A stretch of DNA of 64,000 nucleotides from Prostheceraeus crozeri. Its lineage: Eukaryota; Platyhelminthes; Polycladida; Euryleptidae. The notes under the pieces are model-generated. The model was not told the origin of the DNA, made no database searches, and saw nothing but the letters and a program-made list of their open reading frames with translations. Positions within the stretch are counted from its first letter, which is position 1. Each line of letters opens with the position of its first letter. Shown here in pieces: positions 12,879-24,539 of the stretch. The position numbers were made by a program, and so were the translations under genes. The stretch lies in assembly GCA_907163375.1 (NCBI GenBank), contig CAJQUW010001409.1:496001-560000 (forward strand), given 5' to 3'.

Positions 12879-13029
12879 CTTTCTGATTTTCAAATTCAGC
12901 CTTCCTGTCATCTACATATTTTCCGATAGTCATGTCCAGGATGTCGCTTTTCAATTTCAGATACTCGTTTACATGCTTTTCATAATCCTCAAAAGCGTCA
13001 AATGGTGTGTTGAAGTCAGATCCATGAAG
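12879..13029 (-). CDS. BIR protein gene, exon 5 (helical linker)
   Basis: The minus-strand acceptor is acttttcag and the donor CAGAAAG|GTAGGC. The 151-nt exon enters in phase 0, matching the phase-0 end of exon 4, and leaves in phase 1, matching exon 6. It encodes about 50 residues (442-491): an N-terminal LHGSDFNTPFDAFEDY, then a Lys/Glu/Leu-rich stretch likely to be helical (EKHVNEYLKLKSD, KYVDDRKAEFENQK). No family is recognised. Opposite-strand frames over it are shadows. Confidence 0.75.
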
Positions 13030-14462
13030 CTGAAAAGTATTAAAAATGAATTATTCAATTCTGTGCTACAAAGATTAAGAGAGTTGCAAATGGGATTTTA
13101 TGGCAATATAAAGCTTCCCATGAGAAACTACATTAACTATCAGTTATGACCTTCGCGCATGTTGCATCTGCTTCAAAATACAATGCTGGTGCGAATGTAT
13201 ATATTCATGTATTCGAAGTATGTGTTCATGAATTTCGTGGAAAATTAGGCATACCTCAACTAAATGTATAACTGCAAGGGGTAATTAATTTGTCGGTTAA
13301 AATTTTGGCACAAGCATTGGTTTTAATGCACAGTTACAAATGCTTCCATCATTTATTAAAGAATACAAGACCCATCAAATTAAAAGAAACAACATTTCAA
13401 ATAATTGCTTAAACAATTCAGACTTGATTACTGTACATTCGCTGGTTTTTTGGTTGCCATACTATCACAGAGATGTTTATCTACTACTTTTGAAGTTTAC
13501 AATTTAGTAACATGATATCGCTTCTCCTTTTCTCTTAAGTTTCTCACGGGTTTACCCGTGGTTTATGGAATTACGTGTATGCAGACGTGTAAGAGTGATT
13601 CCTACATTTCTGTTGGCGTCTAAGATTGAAAGTGACACAATGATAAATGTGAACCTAACACCGAGTTCGTCATCTTCCTTTATTCATAAAATCTAATTTA
13701 AGACAGTCCTTGAAAACAAGTAACTATCGATATTAGCAGATAAAATATAAGCACCACATATTCCTGAGACATTTCACCTTATGTCTGACCGACATGTTTC
13801 GCCAGTTCTGCAAATAACTATGACATGAGTAGGCCTACTATGATAATGTCTTCAGCAAGTCAACAACACATATCGGTCAGAATAATAAATGAATATTTTT
13901 TCATCAAAATTCAGTGTGACCAAATGAACATGTAAAGTTTCTACAATTCTATAACTTTTAAATTTTTTTAATGAAAACAAGTTTTTGAAATTTATAATTC
14001 ATTCATGAACTTAGATTTAAGTAGCAAAGCCATAGATGCAACTCGAAAAGTTGCAAAAATGTCTCACTCAAGGTGAAAACAGGGTGGATGCGCAAAGATG
14101 TTTGAAACAATTGAAATACTCATAAAATTACTAATACTTTTCTCACAGCTGTAAAGTAATGCATGAACGAGGTGCATGTTACTATATCATTAAGATTTCC
14201 GTTTTTTGCTAGCACTGCTCATAAAGTGCAGTCGCCAGTAATTGACAATTCACTAAATTGAATAATTACACCGATTCCAAAAAATGCACGCAGAAAAATG
14301 AGAATTTGTATTATGCAGGGATGAGAATGAGGCAAAGGGGGGTACGGAATCTCAGAATCAATCAAAGTGCAAAGGACAAAGATCGTAATAGAGTCATGCG
14401 CCAGATTTCGCAAATGCATAGCAATAATGGCAGGTAAATCAAATAAAGTTAAACTTTCTCAC

Positions 14463-14872
14463 CTCTAATCTCTCAGTGATAACATAAAAAAGCATTTCTC
14501 GACAGTTCGCTTTGGTTTCCAACTTCCCCAAAAACATTGACTGTAATTTGCAGTATAAAGGCAAATCTAGTCGCGCTCTGACCTCACGAGGCTCTACCCG
14601 GTGTCTTCTGATAAACGTAACCTGACCAGGCTGCACAATGCCACCCTTATTTGGAAAATAGCGTTGATTGGTTAAACTGATAAATGGACATCGACTTCCT
14701 TTCTCTCCATGGATTTTCCACCAACTGCTCACCTCGTTTGGGTTCACTGACATGAAGTTGATTTTTAAATCACAGGCAAAACACTGAACGTAGAAGTTCT
14801 TAGCCTCGTCAATTTCTGCCAAATCTTCGCTGTCAGTCACTTGATCGCCACTTGAAGCAGCAGTTGCAGTTG
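14463..14872 (-). CDS. BIR protein gene, exon 4 (zinc-binding half of BIR2)
   Basis: Acceptor tatttta-g and donor TTAGAG|GTGAGA bound 410 nt, entering in phase 1 (completing exon 3's split codon as GCA) and leaving in phase 0. It encodes residues 305-441. After an acidic Ser/Thr-rich stretch (305-328) come YVQCFAC (C335, C338), H359 and C366, the C-x2-C-...-H-x6-C zinc signature of BIR domains. The second spacing is 20 residues instead of the usual 16. The conserved region ends in RCPFI, as in other BIRs. About 70 further residues of unknown fold follow. BIR domains bind caspases or IAP-antagonist peptides in known IAPs; whether this divergent copy does is unknown. A continuous frame from an upstream ATG is possible, but that ATG lies before the splice acceptor. 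Confidence 0.85.
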
Positions 14873-15619
14873 CTAAAATATGAAGCAGTTTCATATTTCA
14901 TTTAGATAGATGCAATTTAAACATGTAAGATGTACAGATGAACAGTATGAATAAGACATTGATGACATAACAGATATACGGCATTGGTTTTTAAATTAAA
15001 CGATATAATACTATACTTCAGCGTGGCAACGAACATCCTATTGAATTTATGTTCAGAATTATAAAACCTCAACCAAATTGATTCAGTCTCAGGATGAACA
15101 GAAAAAGTAAATATCATATGTAGCTGATTTGAAGGTGCATGCATGTTTTTCGGAACATATTCAATTTGTATCCAAATATATAGTGCCAGTAGAATATCAA
15201 ATATGGACAAAACGTACAGCCGTGAAACTATGAATTTCGCTATTGCACGGACAACCTGAAGCCCTGACAGAATATTTGACATCAGAGAATCCCAACCGAG
15301 AAGTGATTTACTGTTTCCACACATATAAAGTCCGATGTTGGCGTGTTTTTATCAGAGAGTCTGCAGAAGATTATTACAGCGACAGTTTACTGAACAGAGT
15401 TCTTCCATTATACTGACAAGGCAATTACTGTATGAAAATGGAATTACTAAATACACCGGTCTTGACAGACTACATGTATAAATACATGTACTTCGAACTC
15501 TACAGACGACAAGAAGTTGGAGAAGTTATTCAAGTTAAATTTTTCTGTATTTTGTTGTTTCATTGCAACTGTATGCTCGCTACTGTTAAAGAACTAGTGG
15601 ACAATAGAATGAAAGACAC

Positions 15620-15701
15620 CAGGTAATGTGATGTCTTCGGCGTAAACAGGCTCATCCCCAGATATAGCATCTGATATGTCAGGATTACTTTGTTTATCTT
15701 T
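15620..15701 (-). CDS. Possible extra acidic exon of the BIR gene
   Basis: Minus strand: tttctgtttccag acceptor, 82 open nucleotides (K-D-K-Q-S-N-P-D-I-S-D-A-I-S-G-D-E-P-V-Y...), then CCTG|GTGTCT, a weak donor. It enters in phase 0 and leaves in phase 1. The exit fits exon 4, and its acidic composition resembles the start of exon 4. However, the phase-1 end of exon 3 cannot join it directly, because an in-frame TAA results. It therefore needs another unseen exon in between, belongs to another transcript, or is chance. Confidence 0.3.
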
Positions 15702-17489
15702 CTGGAAACAGAAAAGACGTAGACATACGTGCAATGACTAAGGGATCAAGGACGTCCAAACACGTCCAAACACGCTTAGCGAATGAATTGTCAAGGTTGA
15801 ATGATAGTTTCTGAGTACACAAGTGTTTAGTAGACATCTGTTTCAAATCAACCGATGCCCCTTTTCATTTTTAGAGTTCATCGTAATTCAAGTCTATTAT
15901 AACGTGTGAATAAAACCCATTCATGTCCACAGTCATTCCATGCAGCTAAACCGCAGAATTAGACTGCTCGTTTCTCCTAGTCGTTGTTTCTTAGAAGGAC
16001 GTATCTCGTATCATATCTCGTATGCGATAATGAAATGGGAGACACCCCACACGATCTACGGTCAATCAATAATTCGTCACTGAATAATCAGTGAGCCTCA
16101 GACAGCAGACAATGGCGTGCGTGTCATACACATCGAGTTCTTCGTTTGGTCACACTTCGCTGTCACACAACGCTTCCAATTGCCAAGCGGAATATTTCCG
16201 CGCAGGGATCTAGATTCACCTCTACGGAGATCAGTTGTTAATAAGTATGCATAGACTTAATTTTGAAAAAAGAAAATATTTCGAGGAATTTTCCACGGAT
16301 GCTGTTATTTCACAACTGCACGACGCTTCGGCCTTCACTTTATTCATGTGCCAAACAAATGTTAAGTGAAAAGATTGAACACGCACCGTGTTGTTTAGCA
16401 CATAGGAGACAAATAAAATTCACGGACTTTCGAAAGAAAATCTCACCCTCATAACGCCCTTATCAAAAACTTTTTCGATGGTGAGTTTGAGACTTGCAGA
16501 GTTGCCCTGTTATGGCATCATTCCTCAAAGGTTTTCTTGTAATATCACCAACAAGCAACTGTGTTGTCGATCAAAGGAAGTCTCTTTCAAAAGCAAAACG
16601 TTTTCACATGCACTCAAAAGAAGTTCATAACACCAAAATTCTCATTGAAATATTTGAGGAGAGTGTACAAATGAGAGCGCAGAATATCAGCAAGCAGATC
16701 ACTCATCGGCGAAAATAAAATATGAATGATTGGAGTAGAACCTTGAAAACGCTTCGAATTGACTAAATGTTAAGATGGTACAGCTGATAAAATCCAGATA
16801 AGTGAAAGTATCAGACTGCTTGCAAGCAGTCATCGTCTCATCGAGGTTAATAGGAATATTGAAAAAAAAGTGATTCGTCGAAAATAATGCTTTGATTGAA
16901 TGCTGCACAATTTTTTGGCCAAAGGCATCGTCGGGAGCAATGATGCGTCAGACGTACTCAATGATTTCATCGGAATATCAGTTGCTTTCAGCTCTGCTAA
17001 AAATTTGCTTCCTTCTCGGTTTCGACTTGGCTCTCTAATCAAGAAGCATCAAAGAATGATTGCAAACTTGCAAGCGATCTACGCATCTACATGAATTTGA
17101 ACTCAATTGTCTCTTTGAAAACAGCAAAACGCTTCCTTCAACGAAAACAAACTTTTATGAAGAATAGCCGCTCGAATGCAATTGCTACATGCAGGCAAAT
17201 CGAAGAACGTTAGATTAGTGCAGAAAGAAAAATGAATGGACTCAAGAAAAATGGAATCAGATATGGACTTAAGAAAAAAGGGAATCAGATAGCTTTTACC
17301 AGGCTTTCGCAAAAGTAGGACCGAGTTCTGAAAAACGTTACGAGTTCGAGTCCGCAGCCCTGGTTTTTACTGATATAATGCGTGTATATTTTTGAAATGG
17401 AAATCGTTGACATTACATAGAAACATTTAAGTGAGTGAAAATATAGGAACAAGTTTATCAAGTAAGATTAAAACATTCAAAACTTAATC
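15702..17489. other. Intron sequence, nothing recognised
   Basis: Part of the 9.3-kb intron between exons 3 and 4. It has several open frames of 60-75 codons on both strands, none with a recognisable domain or flanked by convincing splice sites. Confidence 0.4.
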
Positions 17490-17722
17490 ATTTGAAAGCA
17501 CGTTCATAGGAATTATTGAAGCGCATGGCGGCTTGAAAAATGCATGATTGTCTTCGTCGAGATGTTCGGACCTTCGGCAATAGGAAACGACAAGTTTGGG
17601 ATCTTTCAGGAAGGAGTTTATGCAAAATATGATCTGGGCACATAATTTTCTGAAAGAATCTGTCGGTTAGTTCATCACGTCGATCTTCGAGAGAGGGTAA
17701 GCAATGATCATTACAGTCATTT
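17490..17722 (-). pseudogene. LINE remnant (C-terminal tail of reverse transcriptase ORF)
   Basis: The minus-strand frame contains CLPSLEDRRDELTDRFF, then DHILHKLLPER, then FLLPKVRTSRRRQSCIF. This order (SL..RR, H.LLP, P..RT.R..SFI) is the tail found after the reverse transcriptase domain in many animal non-LTR retrotransposons. I name it from recalled family pattern, not a search. No polymerase core is left beside it, so it is a truncated copy within an intron. Confidence 0.6.
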
Positions 17723-18744
17723 CCACACATGTTGTTTGCATCTGCATCCGCGAGAGGGACTACGTTCAGAGGGGTTCTGGTCAGTTACGGTGAGGATACC
17801 AGTCCGTTTTTATAGAGTGCGTCAACTTGCGCGATGCTATGAAAATATCGATAATCGGAAGTTCCCGAGGATGCCCGATGTTGCCATTCCCCGCTTGATG
17901 ACCAGTCGACATATTTTGTGATACGTGGCGGGACATAATTCCCCCCGCCACACATCTGCTTCGACTTCACATTACGTGGAAATGAAAGTCAAAAGACGAT
18001 TAACAGAAAGGCTAGCACAAAGCCCTGATATTAACTTAATGAGCACGTGTGAGATGATTTGAAAAGATATGTGAAACATTTTATTCAACGAACTTTGATG
18101 ATAACCATTTGGGCAGCTGGGCAGCAATATCGGACGAAAAACATTAGGTGTCTGTGACTCTGTATTAAAGCATGAACAGATAAATAACAGCTGTAGCTTC
18201 TGCTAATAATGGAAACACCAGATACTGACTTTCTTTTTTAAAGAGCTTATCACTCCTTATTGAAATTGTGATTTTTACAAGCAGCTCTTTATTCCTTGAA
18301 TCTGATGTTTTCAATCAGCTCATTCCTGATAAGCAGCCAAAATTATTTAAAAAATAGCATTTATCTATGGATTGAGTGAAAATCTTTATTTCTTGACAGA
18401 TATGAGATCACTGTTAACATAAATGACATGACGAAATAAGTTGTTTTAACTGATTTAATGAATGATTACTTGTCATGCTCAAAACTCATGATCGGGTGTA
18501 CTTTTTTCGGATTCACGCGAATTCTCGAATTTTGCATTCACATCCAGCACTGTTTTCCGCGGACATCACACATATAAACAGGTACGACACCATGAGTTGA
18601 TTAGTTGTTATAATATTAGTGATGATCATAACCAAACTACCAATCAGTTTTCAATTTGTACCGCTCAAAATACATAAAATCTCCCTAGCGGGAAAGGGAC
18701 TTAAATTTCCGCGCAGCATTGGAAGCGCTGCTGTCACAGTACCA
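17723..18744. other. Intron sequence, nothing recognised
   Basis: AT-rich intronic DNA. I see no gene, RNA, repeat end or low-complexity block. Confidence 0.4.
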
Positions 18745-19030
18745 TTCATTGACAAATCCTACGAAGAGATGGAGTGAACTAAAATTTCTCACGCCTGCCA
18801 ACTTCTTCTAAATAAAGAATCTGAATGAGCAACATTAACGAGAAAACTTTGGAGCAATCGAAGTATTTTAGAGGAATTCACGTAATCCGCAAGCGACGCA
18901 CGACTGTTTTCATATCTCTGTAAGGTATTAGGAATTCCTTTTAGCACACTTACTAAACTCTAGCATGTGCCATCGCTTTGAATTAGTCTTCACTTCAACT
19001 AAACTGAAAGAGCTTAAACAGTTTAATTAA
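18745..19030 (+). mobile_element. Truncated third copy of the CACAGAATTA MITE family
   Basis: The segment aligns by eye with the right halves of the copies at 28375-29404 and 43329-43965. Shared blocks include AATCCGCAAGCGACGCACGAC, CATATCTCTGTAAGGT and GGAATTCCTTTt. About 35 bp present in the others (near 29185-29220) is missing, the left half is absent and the right terminus is degraded. Confidence 0.65.
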
Positions 19031-20136
19031 TTGAAAACTTTGAAGACTGCACGTTGAATGCATTGCATTATCTACGGTGCAGTTGTTAACTATTAAGCCA
19101 TTCTTCACCACTACACAGCGTAACGGATATTCTGAATTCTAAAATTAGAACATGCGGGAACCCCACAGATATTATTACAGTAGATCTGTGGGAAGCCCAC
19201 AGATCTAATAATAGGAGTAGATGAGGCAATGCGAAGGCGTGAAGCCACCACAGATTTAGAGGGGAACAGATGAACTGCTTTCCGCAATTGCCTATGATAT
19301 CTGCCGACATACACGGGAAATCTAGGGATTAAATTCAAATCATAGCCTAAACGTAATAAATTGAAACAATAGCCTAAACGTAACTTATGTTCCCACCAAG
19401 TTGTATCAATAGACGAGTTCCTTTCCTGGCTTTCCATAATGTAATCTCATATTTGATCAACTGTTTTTGCCAATAATTATTCTGTAGATATTTTCTATTC
19501 CTATAGTTTATCTGTTACCAACATTTTGTAATTTTTGTTGATTGCTCATAAATTTTTGTTATCAAATTGATTGTAGTTCATATTATGAAACCAACTTATT
19601 GCCAACTCAGACCGAAGAGGGTTGCTATTATACAGATAGAAGATGCATGTTTCTAGTGTGGATTTTACATTCGAGTTCATTTTCTGTGGATATTTTCTTA
19701 ACATTCTAGAATTAGTTTTATATACTAACATCGATTGCATTTTTTTCTTTATATTCAAGTTTATTTCTAGGAGTATTCTTGGAGTATGGATACATCCTCA
19801 TTTAAAAAAAATTATTCTGCGATGAATAAGAATTGAACTTAAATATAAATGAATTAATCTAAAAGAGGTTCAATGTCTTGGGCACTTTATTCACTAATTG
19901 ATAAGCATGTGACACAATTCATTGAGTTTGCTTACTTTGTTGACAAAGAAATCATTTGACAACAAGACAATGATAGTTTTCAAGTATGTTTACCCTAGAA
20001 AAGTCATCGCTGTAATCATATCGCGATTTGTTTCTTGCCTGTCTATCGCACATCAGTGTCTCTCCCGTCCTGTGTTTACGGGCTTCACGCAGTTGTGTAA
20101 ATAGTTCATCTGTTCCCTCTCTAAATCTGTGGAAGC

Positions 20137-20189
20137 CACAGACCTAGGATTGCGAAAGCAGGCAGTCTTTCCCTAATCCTAGGTCTGTG
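20137..20189. repeat. Short perfect hairpin module
   Basis: The arms CACAGACCTAGGATT (20137-20151) and AATCCTAGGTCTGTG (20175-20189) are perfect 15-bp complements around a 23-nt loop. The right arm recurs at ~21666-21680. It belongs to the surrounding module cluster. Confidence 0.8.
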
Positions 20190-20693
20190 TCGGTAAATGA
20201 TAATTTCACGCCCACATCTTGCTTTTATCATTGAAGTAAATAATATTACTTATAATTTTATTCTTGACTGAAATTATTCAGAAGATGTGTTCTGTTGTGT
20301 TCCTCGCTATGACGCATATGAGATACATATTTTGATTTACCAACCGACTCAGCACCCGAAATCAAGGAAAAAATGGAGAAGTAGAAACAGTCAAAGCACA
20401 AAAAGTGGCATGTCCTTGAAACTGCATATTCACATTGACTTGAAGTTAGCTCTCGTCTTTATTTAGGTATTTCATGAGCCCGGAAACCTTGAATATGGTC
20501 TTATAAAATGTCTTGCTTAATATTGGTCGTTTACAAAAAATGTAAATTAATCCTTCTAATAAAAATGATTAAACCAGAAAATTTTACACTTGCAAAATGA
20601 ATCTATATAATCATTTTGAATTATTCGTCTTTTACTCCTATCTTTTGCTTGCTTTGTCATCATACAAATTCTCATAAAACAATGTCTAGCAAG

Positions 20694-21024
20694 CAGGGTT
20701 TTTGAATGAGCGAGCGACATTTTTCAAGTTTTTGATGAGCGGATGAGCGAGCGAGAAAAATATTCTGTGAGCAAAAATTGAGCGAGCGAGCGTTGATATT
20801 TTGTCTTCAGCGAGCGGTTGAGCGAGCTATTTTTGGAAAAAACAAAAAAAAGATCAGATAATGAAAAAAGAGAAATATTTGAAAAGTCTTGAAAATGCTT
20901 TCTAGGACATTTTCAATTGTCCACGCATTGCATAGTTTCTTAACACACCTTCGAATTTTGTCCGAGTATTGCGCCAAGAATTGAAGCGAGCGAAAGCGGA
21001 ATTTTGATCCGCTCAAAAACACTG
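20694..21024. mobile_element. hAT-type MITE with perfect 8-bp target duplication
   Basis: The termini are CAGGGTTTTTGA and, reverse-complemented, CAGTGTTTTTGA. CTAGCAAG flanks both ends exactly (20686-20693 and 21025-21032), the 8-bp duplication expected of hAT transposition. The 331-bp body has runs of GAGCGAGCGA near both ends (20704-20830) and AGCGAGCGAAAGCGG (~20984). There is no transposase. The perfect duplication suggests a fairly recent insertion, within intron 3 of the BIR gene. Confidence 0.85.
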
Positions 21025-21724
21025 CTAGCAAGTTAATGGCTGCGACCTATGTGCTATATTATATGTGAACAGGTTTGATCAGCAATTAATTGCTTTCAGG
21101 TGTAAATGCGCAGTATTGCGCAAGAATGAGAAATCTATTGCATGACTATCAAATTCTTATTCAACTATTCTGATGGGCACTTAATGAAATTAAATGGATT
21201 TGTATTGAAAATGTTCATAAATTGCAAGCAAATGATTCACTGATTCTCGCAAATAAGTTGGGAGCAAAACATATTCATTACAAACGGACAATCATTAAGG
21301 CGATCAATGATCATATTCCTTTCATAAAAGAAACGCTCTTCTATCTACAAAGCGTCTAATTGGACTTTGATTTATAAACTTGCCATGCGAAGAGATGCAA
21401 TTTTATCAAGCTGCTATTACGAAAAGACTGAATAAACACTTGTATCAGAGACCGTACGTACTGCGTGATTACATATATAAATGGAAATGGTGTAAATGTT
21501 TACCTATAATCATGTGAGCTTCTAATTATGATTGCTTTTATCAATTAATAATTGCCGCGACTCTACTAGCCTTCACCAACTTCTTGCCCAAGTATTTTCT
21601 GGCGAGAGACACGGTTATGTTTGTTTACCGGCTTCACGTGTTGATGAGAGCAGACAGTCTTCCCTAATCCTAGGTCTGTGGTTTTACTTCAATTACATCA
21701 TCTACTCCTATTATTAGATCTGTG

Positions 21725-24166
21725 AATCTGATGGTGGGTGGGGAAATGACATAGTGATATGAATCAGCTTCAAATTCTAAAAATCACGTCTTTGCTTCAT
21801 CCAGTAGATTCATTTAGTTTTCAAGGATTCCCGCAAGCGCATATTTACCTATTAATAAATATCGTGTCATGTTCATGTGACCTATTCACGCTTTGTCATA
21901 GTCCATGAGATCGTCGGCGACACAGATCTGTCGGCTATCGTTGGCACAAACACAAACAAGACCGTACTCCATAAACACGACTAGTGATTCCAAAATATCA
22001 ATCGTGAGATGTAAAAGGCATAAAGTAGGGAAATGTTTGTAAATAAGTTATTGTGTTCAATAATCTGAGCTGAATAAATCCTCGCTTTTGGGGATCACGT
22101 AATGTGGGACAAGCTGAGACTCGAGACAAGTCGGTATAACTGTCTAAAGTTATGCACCGGAATAGATAATACTTATTCTTATAATTACTGAGAGAAAATA
22201 TGACGTTACTTAAGGTGGCGTGGCTAACGACCCCAAATATTTTGTAGATGTCTTGACTAAAGGTATTCATTTTGTTAATGATGGAAAAATCATGAGTTTT
22301 GAAGTTAAACTTTTAATTCTTTCTTTGCAATTAATTTCGGTCAATGTGCATTGACTATCATCAGACAGACTGATCATAAATTAAAAATTCACATTAGCTG
22401 GTACAATAGTTTTCAGAAAGTATAGAAATTTGGAAGTATAGAGTAGAAATATCTAATATACAACAATCATAAAAAATGAATAGAAATATAAAAGAATGTG
22501 ACAGGTAGTATTGGGCTACATTTTACCAATGGCAATCAATGGAAAATTGACCTGACTCTGTATAAAAGATATGCATGTAGTGATATTTCAAAGTATAATA
22601 AACATCATAAGAAAGAAAAAAGGCAATGTAATGTGAATTATTAGTAGGCGCATCAGGAAAGTAACAGCATGAACTAACTATAAGAATTAGATGACCCATT
22701 AAATGAAAAGGAAATCTCTAAAAGCTTTCGAGTTCGGCCTTATTATTAATTCTCGGGTTCAATTTACATGTCATCATGGCTTCTCGCAAATGTAAATTAA
22801 CCTCATCGTTGCCTTTAATGAAAATTGTCGAGGAAAACAATTCGATACTTATTAAACAGTTCGATACTTATTAAGATGCTTGTTTACTGTTCTAGCTAGA
22901 ATTGGTTAAGTTATCAATGTATCTCAATCTGAAAATTTGCGGTGAATTGTTGTCAAAACGAAAATAAGAAACGATTCTAATGGGAAAACAAGAGAACGAG
23001 CACGATGCGTCAACGCGCAAGACGACACGAAACAATATCGTGTTTGTGTCACATCTCTATGTCAATGTATGTATGTAGCAGGAGAAAAACCAAACTGCAC
23101 CCAACGAACGATGATATCACCACAATGTGAACATGAGCTGTCTCAGAGTCTGCAAATTTGATAACCTTCATGCGCCAGTGCTTTGGCTGAACAAAAGTCC
23201 AGCAAGTACAATAGGAAAAGTATTCAAAACTGAGTTTGCTTTTGTTGCCTTCAATAATAGTCAATAGCTGATAAAGTTACATAGGAAAACCCATAGTTTA
23301 AGGACACTACATAATTAGGTGTTAACCTAATTTTCGTGTCACTATATGGAAAGATCGGGATGGACTTCCCTAGAGTTGTGAATAAAGAACATAAAGTCTA
23401 GTGCATAGACTTCACTAACTCAATGTACAGGACAGGAAGTTATTAAAAGAATCATCGAAACAGTATTGGAGGATTATCTGATTCCTTACATGCGACATGA
23501 AGTGATAAATTCGGAGATGCTTTGTTCTTGTGGGCATTGTCTTTCAGGGAGTATCGACAGATATGCATACATTTGAGGGGCTCTCCCTATATGTGATGTA
23601 CGCTTAGACACTTCACGCATGAAGCACCCTCATCTTAATTTACAGGTCCAACTAAGCATCACTTCTAATCAGCGGGGGATCGTCCATAGCGGCATGTGGG
23701 ACACTGCCGGACCTAGCAAATGTTTAATAATTTTGTGTTTCAAAAGAATAGAGAGAACAGCCCAAAGCATGACATTGTGACCGATATGAATTAACATTAC
23801 CCAAAAATTGGATTTTTTTAAACTTATCAATTAATTTGAAGTTGTCTTCATATCAGAACTAATTTTCGTGCTTATTTTTGTTGACGCATATCTGCCATGA
23901 TGATTGAATAATCTGACTAAGAAACGTGAGAAATTTTATAAATTTTAATATCATAGTAAAATAACTAAAGAGTTTTTGTAAAAGAAAGTGATTCAGAAAA
24001 ATCAAGGAAGCACCAGATTTAAGTTGCGCCAATTCCAGCGCAACTTTTGCAACCTCATGTTGCTACTGTTCATTCGAAAATTAGAAATTTGAAGCTACAA
24101 AATATTTTCGAAAATTGTATGATTTGAATGTTCCAGTAAATAACCAAGCTCAACAATATAGTTTAC
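21725..24166. other. Intron sequence, nothing recognised
   Basis: AT-rich intronic DNA with open frames up to 90 codons that lack recognisable domains. No repeat boundary or RNA gene is seen. Confidence 0.4.
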
Positions 24167-24539
24167 CTTCAATTCGACAAAATCCAGTTAATGCAGCTGC
24201 AAAGACACCGAACTCAGGAAGCAATCCATGTTCATTGCGAAATGTATTAATCCGCTTATTCGGATCTAAGAAGAATTGAAATTTGCTGTCAGGCATGCGA
24301 TTTTTTGCCTCTTGAAATTTGTCAGCGACAACAGCTGCAGTCACATCAATGCCTGGGTTGCAAAGCTCGTATTTATCAGTTGAGTAGTCGGAACAAAGTT
24401 CCATTCTCCTACTCTTGTCTGCCAAATTCGGTCGTGGAATATTTCCCACTTCAAGGTTTAAGATGAAAGGACATGTTGGGAAATGTTGGTGATGTTCTTT
24501 CAGAGCATCATCTCCAGCTCTCCAATCCCTCAGAATTCC
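24167..24539 (-). CDS. BIR protein gene, exon 3 (end of BIR1, start of BIR2)
   Basis: Acceptor tttgattttag and donor GAAG|GTAAAC bound 373 nt, entering in phase 0 and leaving in phase 1. It encodes residues 181-304. It opens with GILRDWRAGDDALKEH and HFPTC, supplying W186, the acidic GDD loop, H196 and C203. With C176 and C179 from exon 2 these form a textbook C-x2-C-x16-H-x6-C zinc site (BIR1). A Cys-containing linker follows (ELCSDYSTDKYELC). KRINTF (R276, T279, F280) and FAAALTGF then resemble the opening helices of a second BIR, finished in exon 4. In BIR proteins the zinc fold forms a peptide-binding groove. BIR1 looks intact; caspase or other targets cannot be read from sequence. Confidence 0.92.

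Larger units (their letters stand above)
19150..21724. repeat. Cluster of CACAGAyCTA-bounded inverted-repeat modules
   Basis: Several short units bounded by CACAGA/TCTGTG recur in both orientations. The 27-bp block at 19198-19224 (starting CACAGATCTAATAATAGG) is repeated exactly, inverted, at 21698-21724. The block at 19249-19278 (CCACAGATTTAGAGGgGAAC) is inverted at ~20103-20132. AGATCTGTGGG-AAG-CCCACAGATCT (19182-19206) is an 11-bp hairpin. GGCTTCACG and CAGTCTT-CCCTAATCCTAGG-TCTGTG occur near 20080-20189 and again near 21630-21680. I see no protein. This looks like rearranged ends of one TIR transposon family. Confidence 0.6.

Noticed and set aside
14917..15324. 135-codon minus-strand frame beside BIR exon 4
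   Set aside because: No recognisable motif and no splice sites in a phase that would link it to the BIR gene; hydrophobic runs are expected from AT-rich sequence.
17290..17365. tRNA-like B-box (GAGTTCGAGTCC) near 17341
   Set aside because: No matching A-box or acceptor stem at the right distance, and no SINE body could be recognised.
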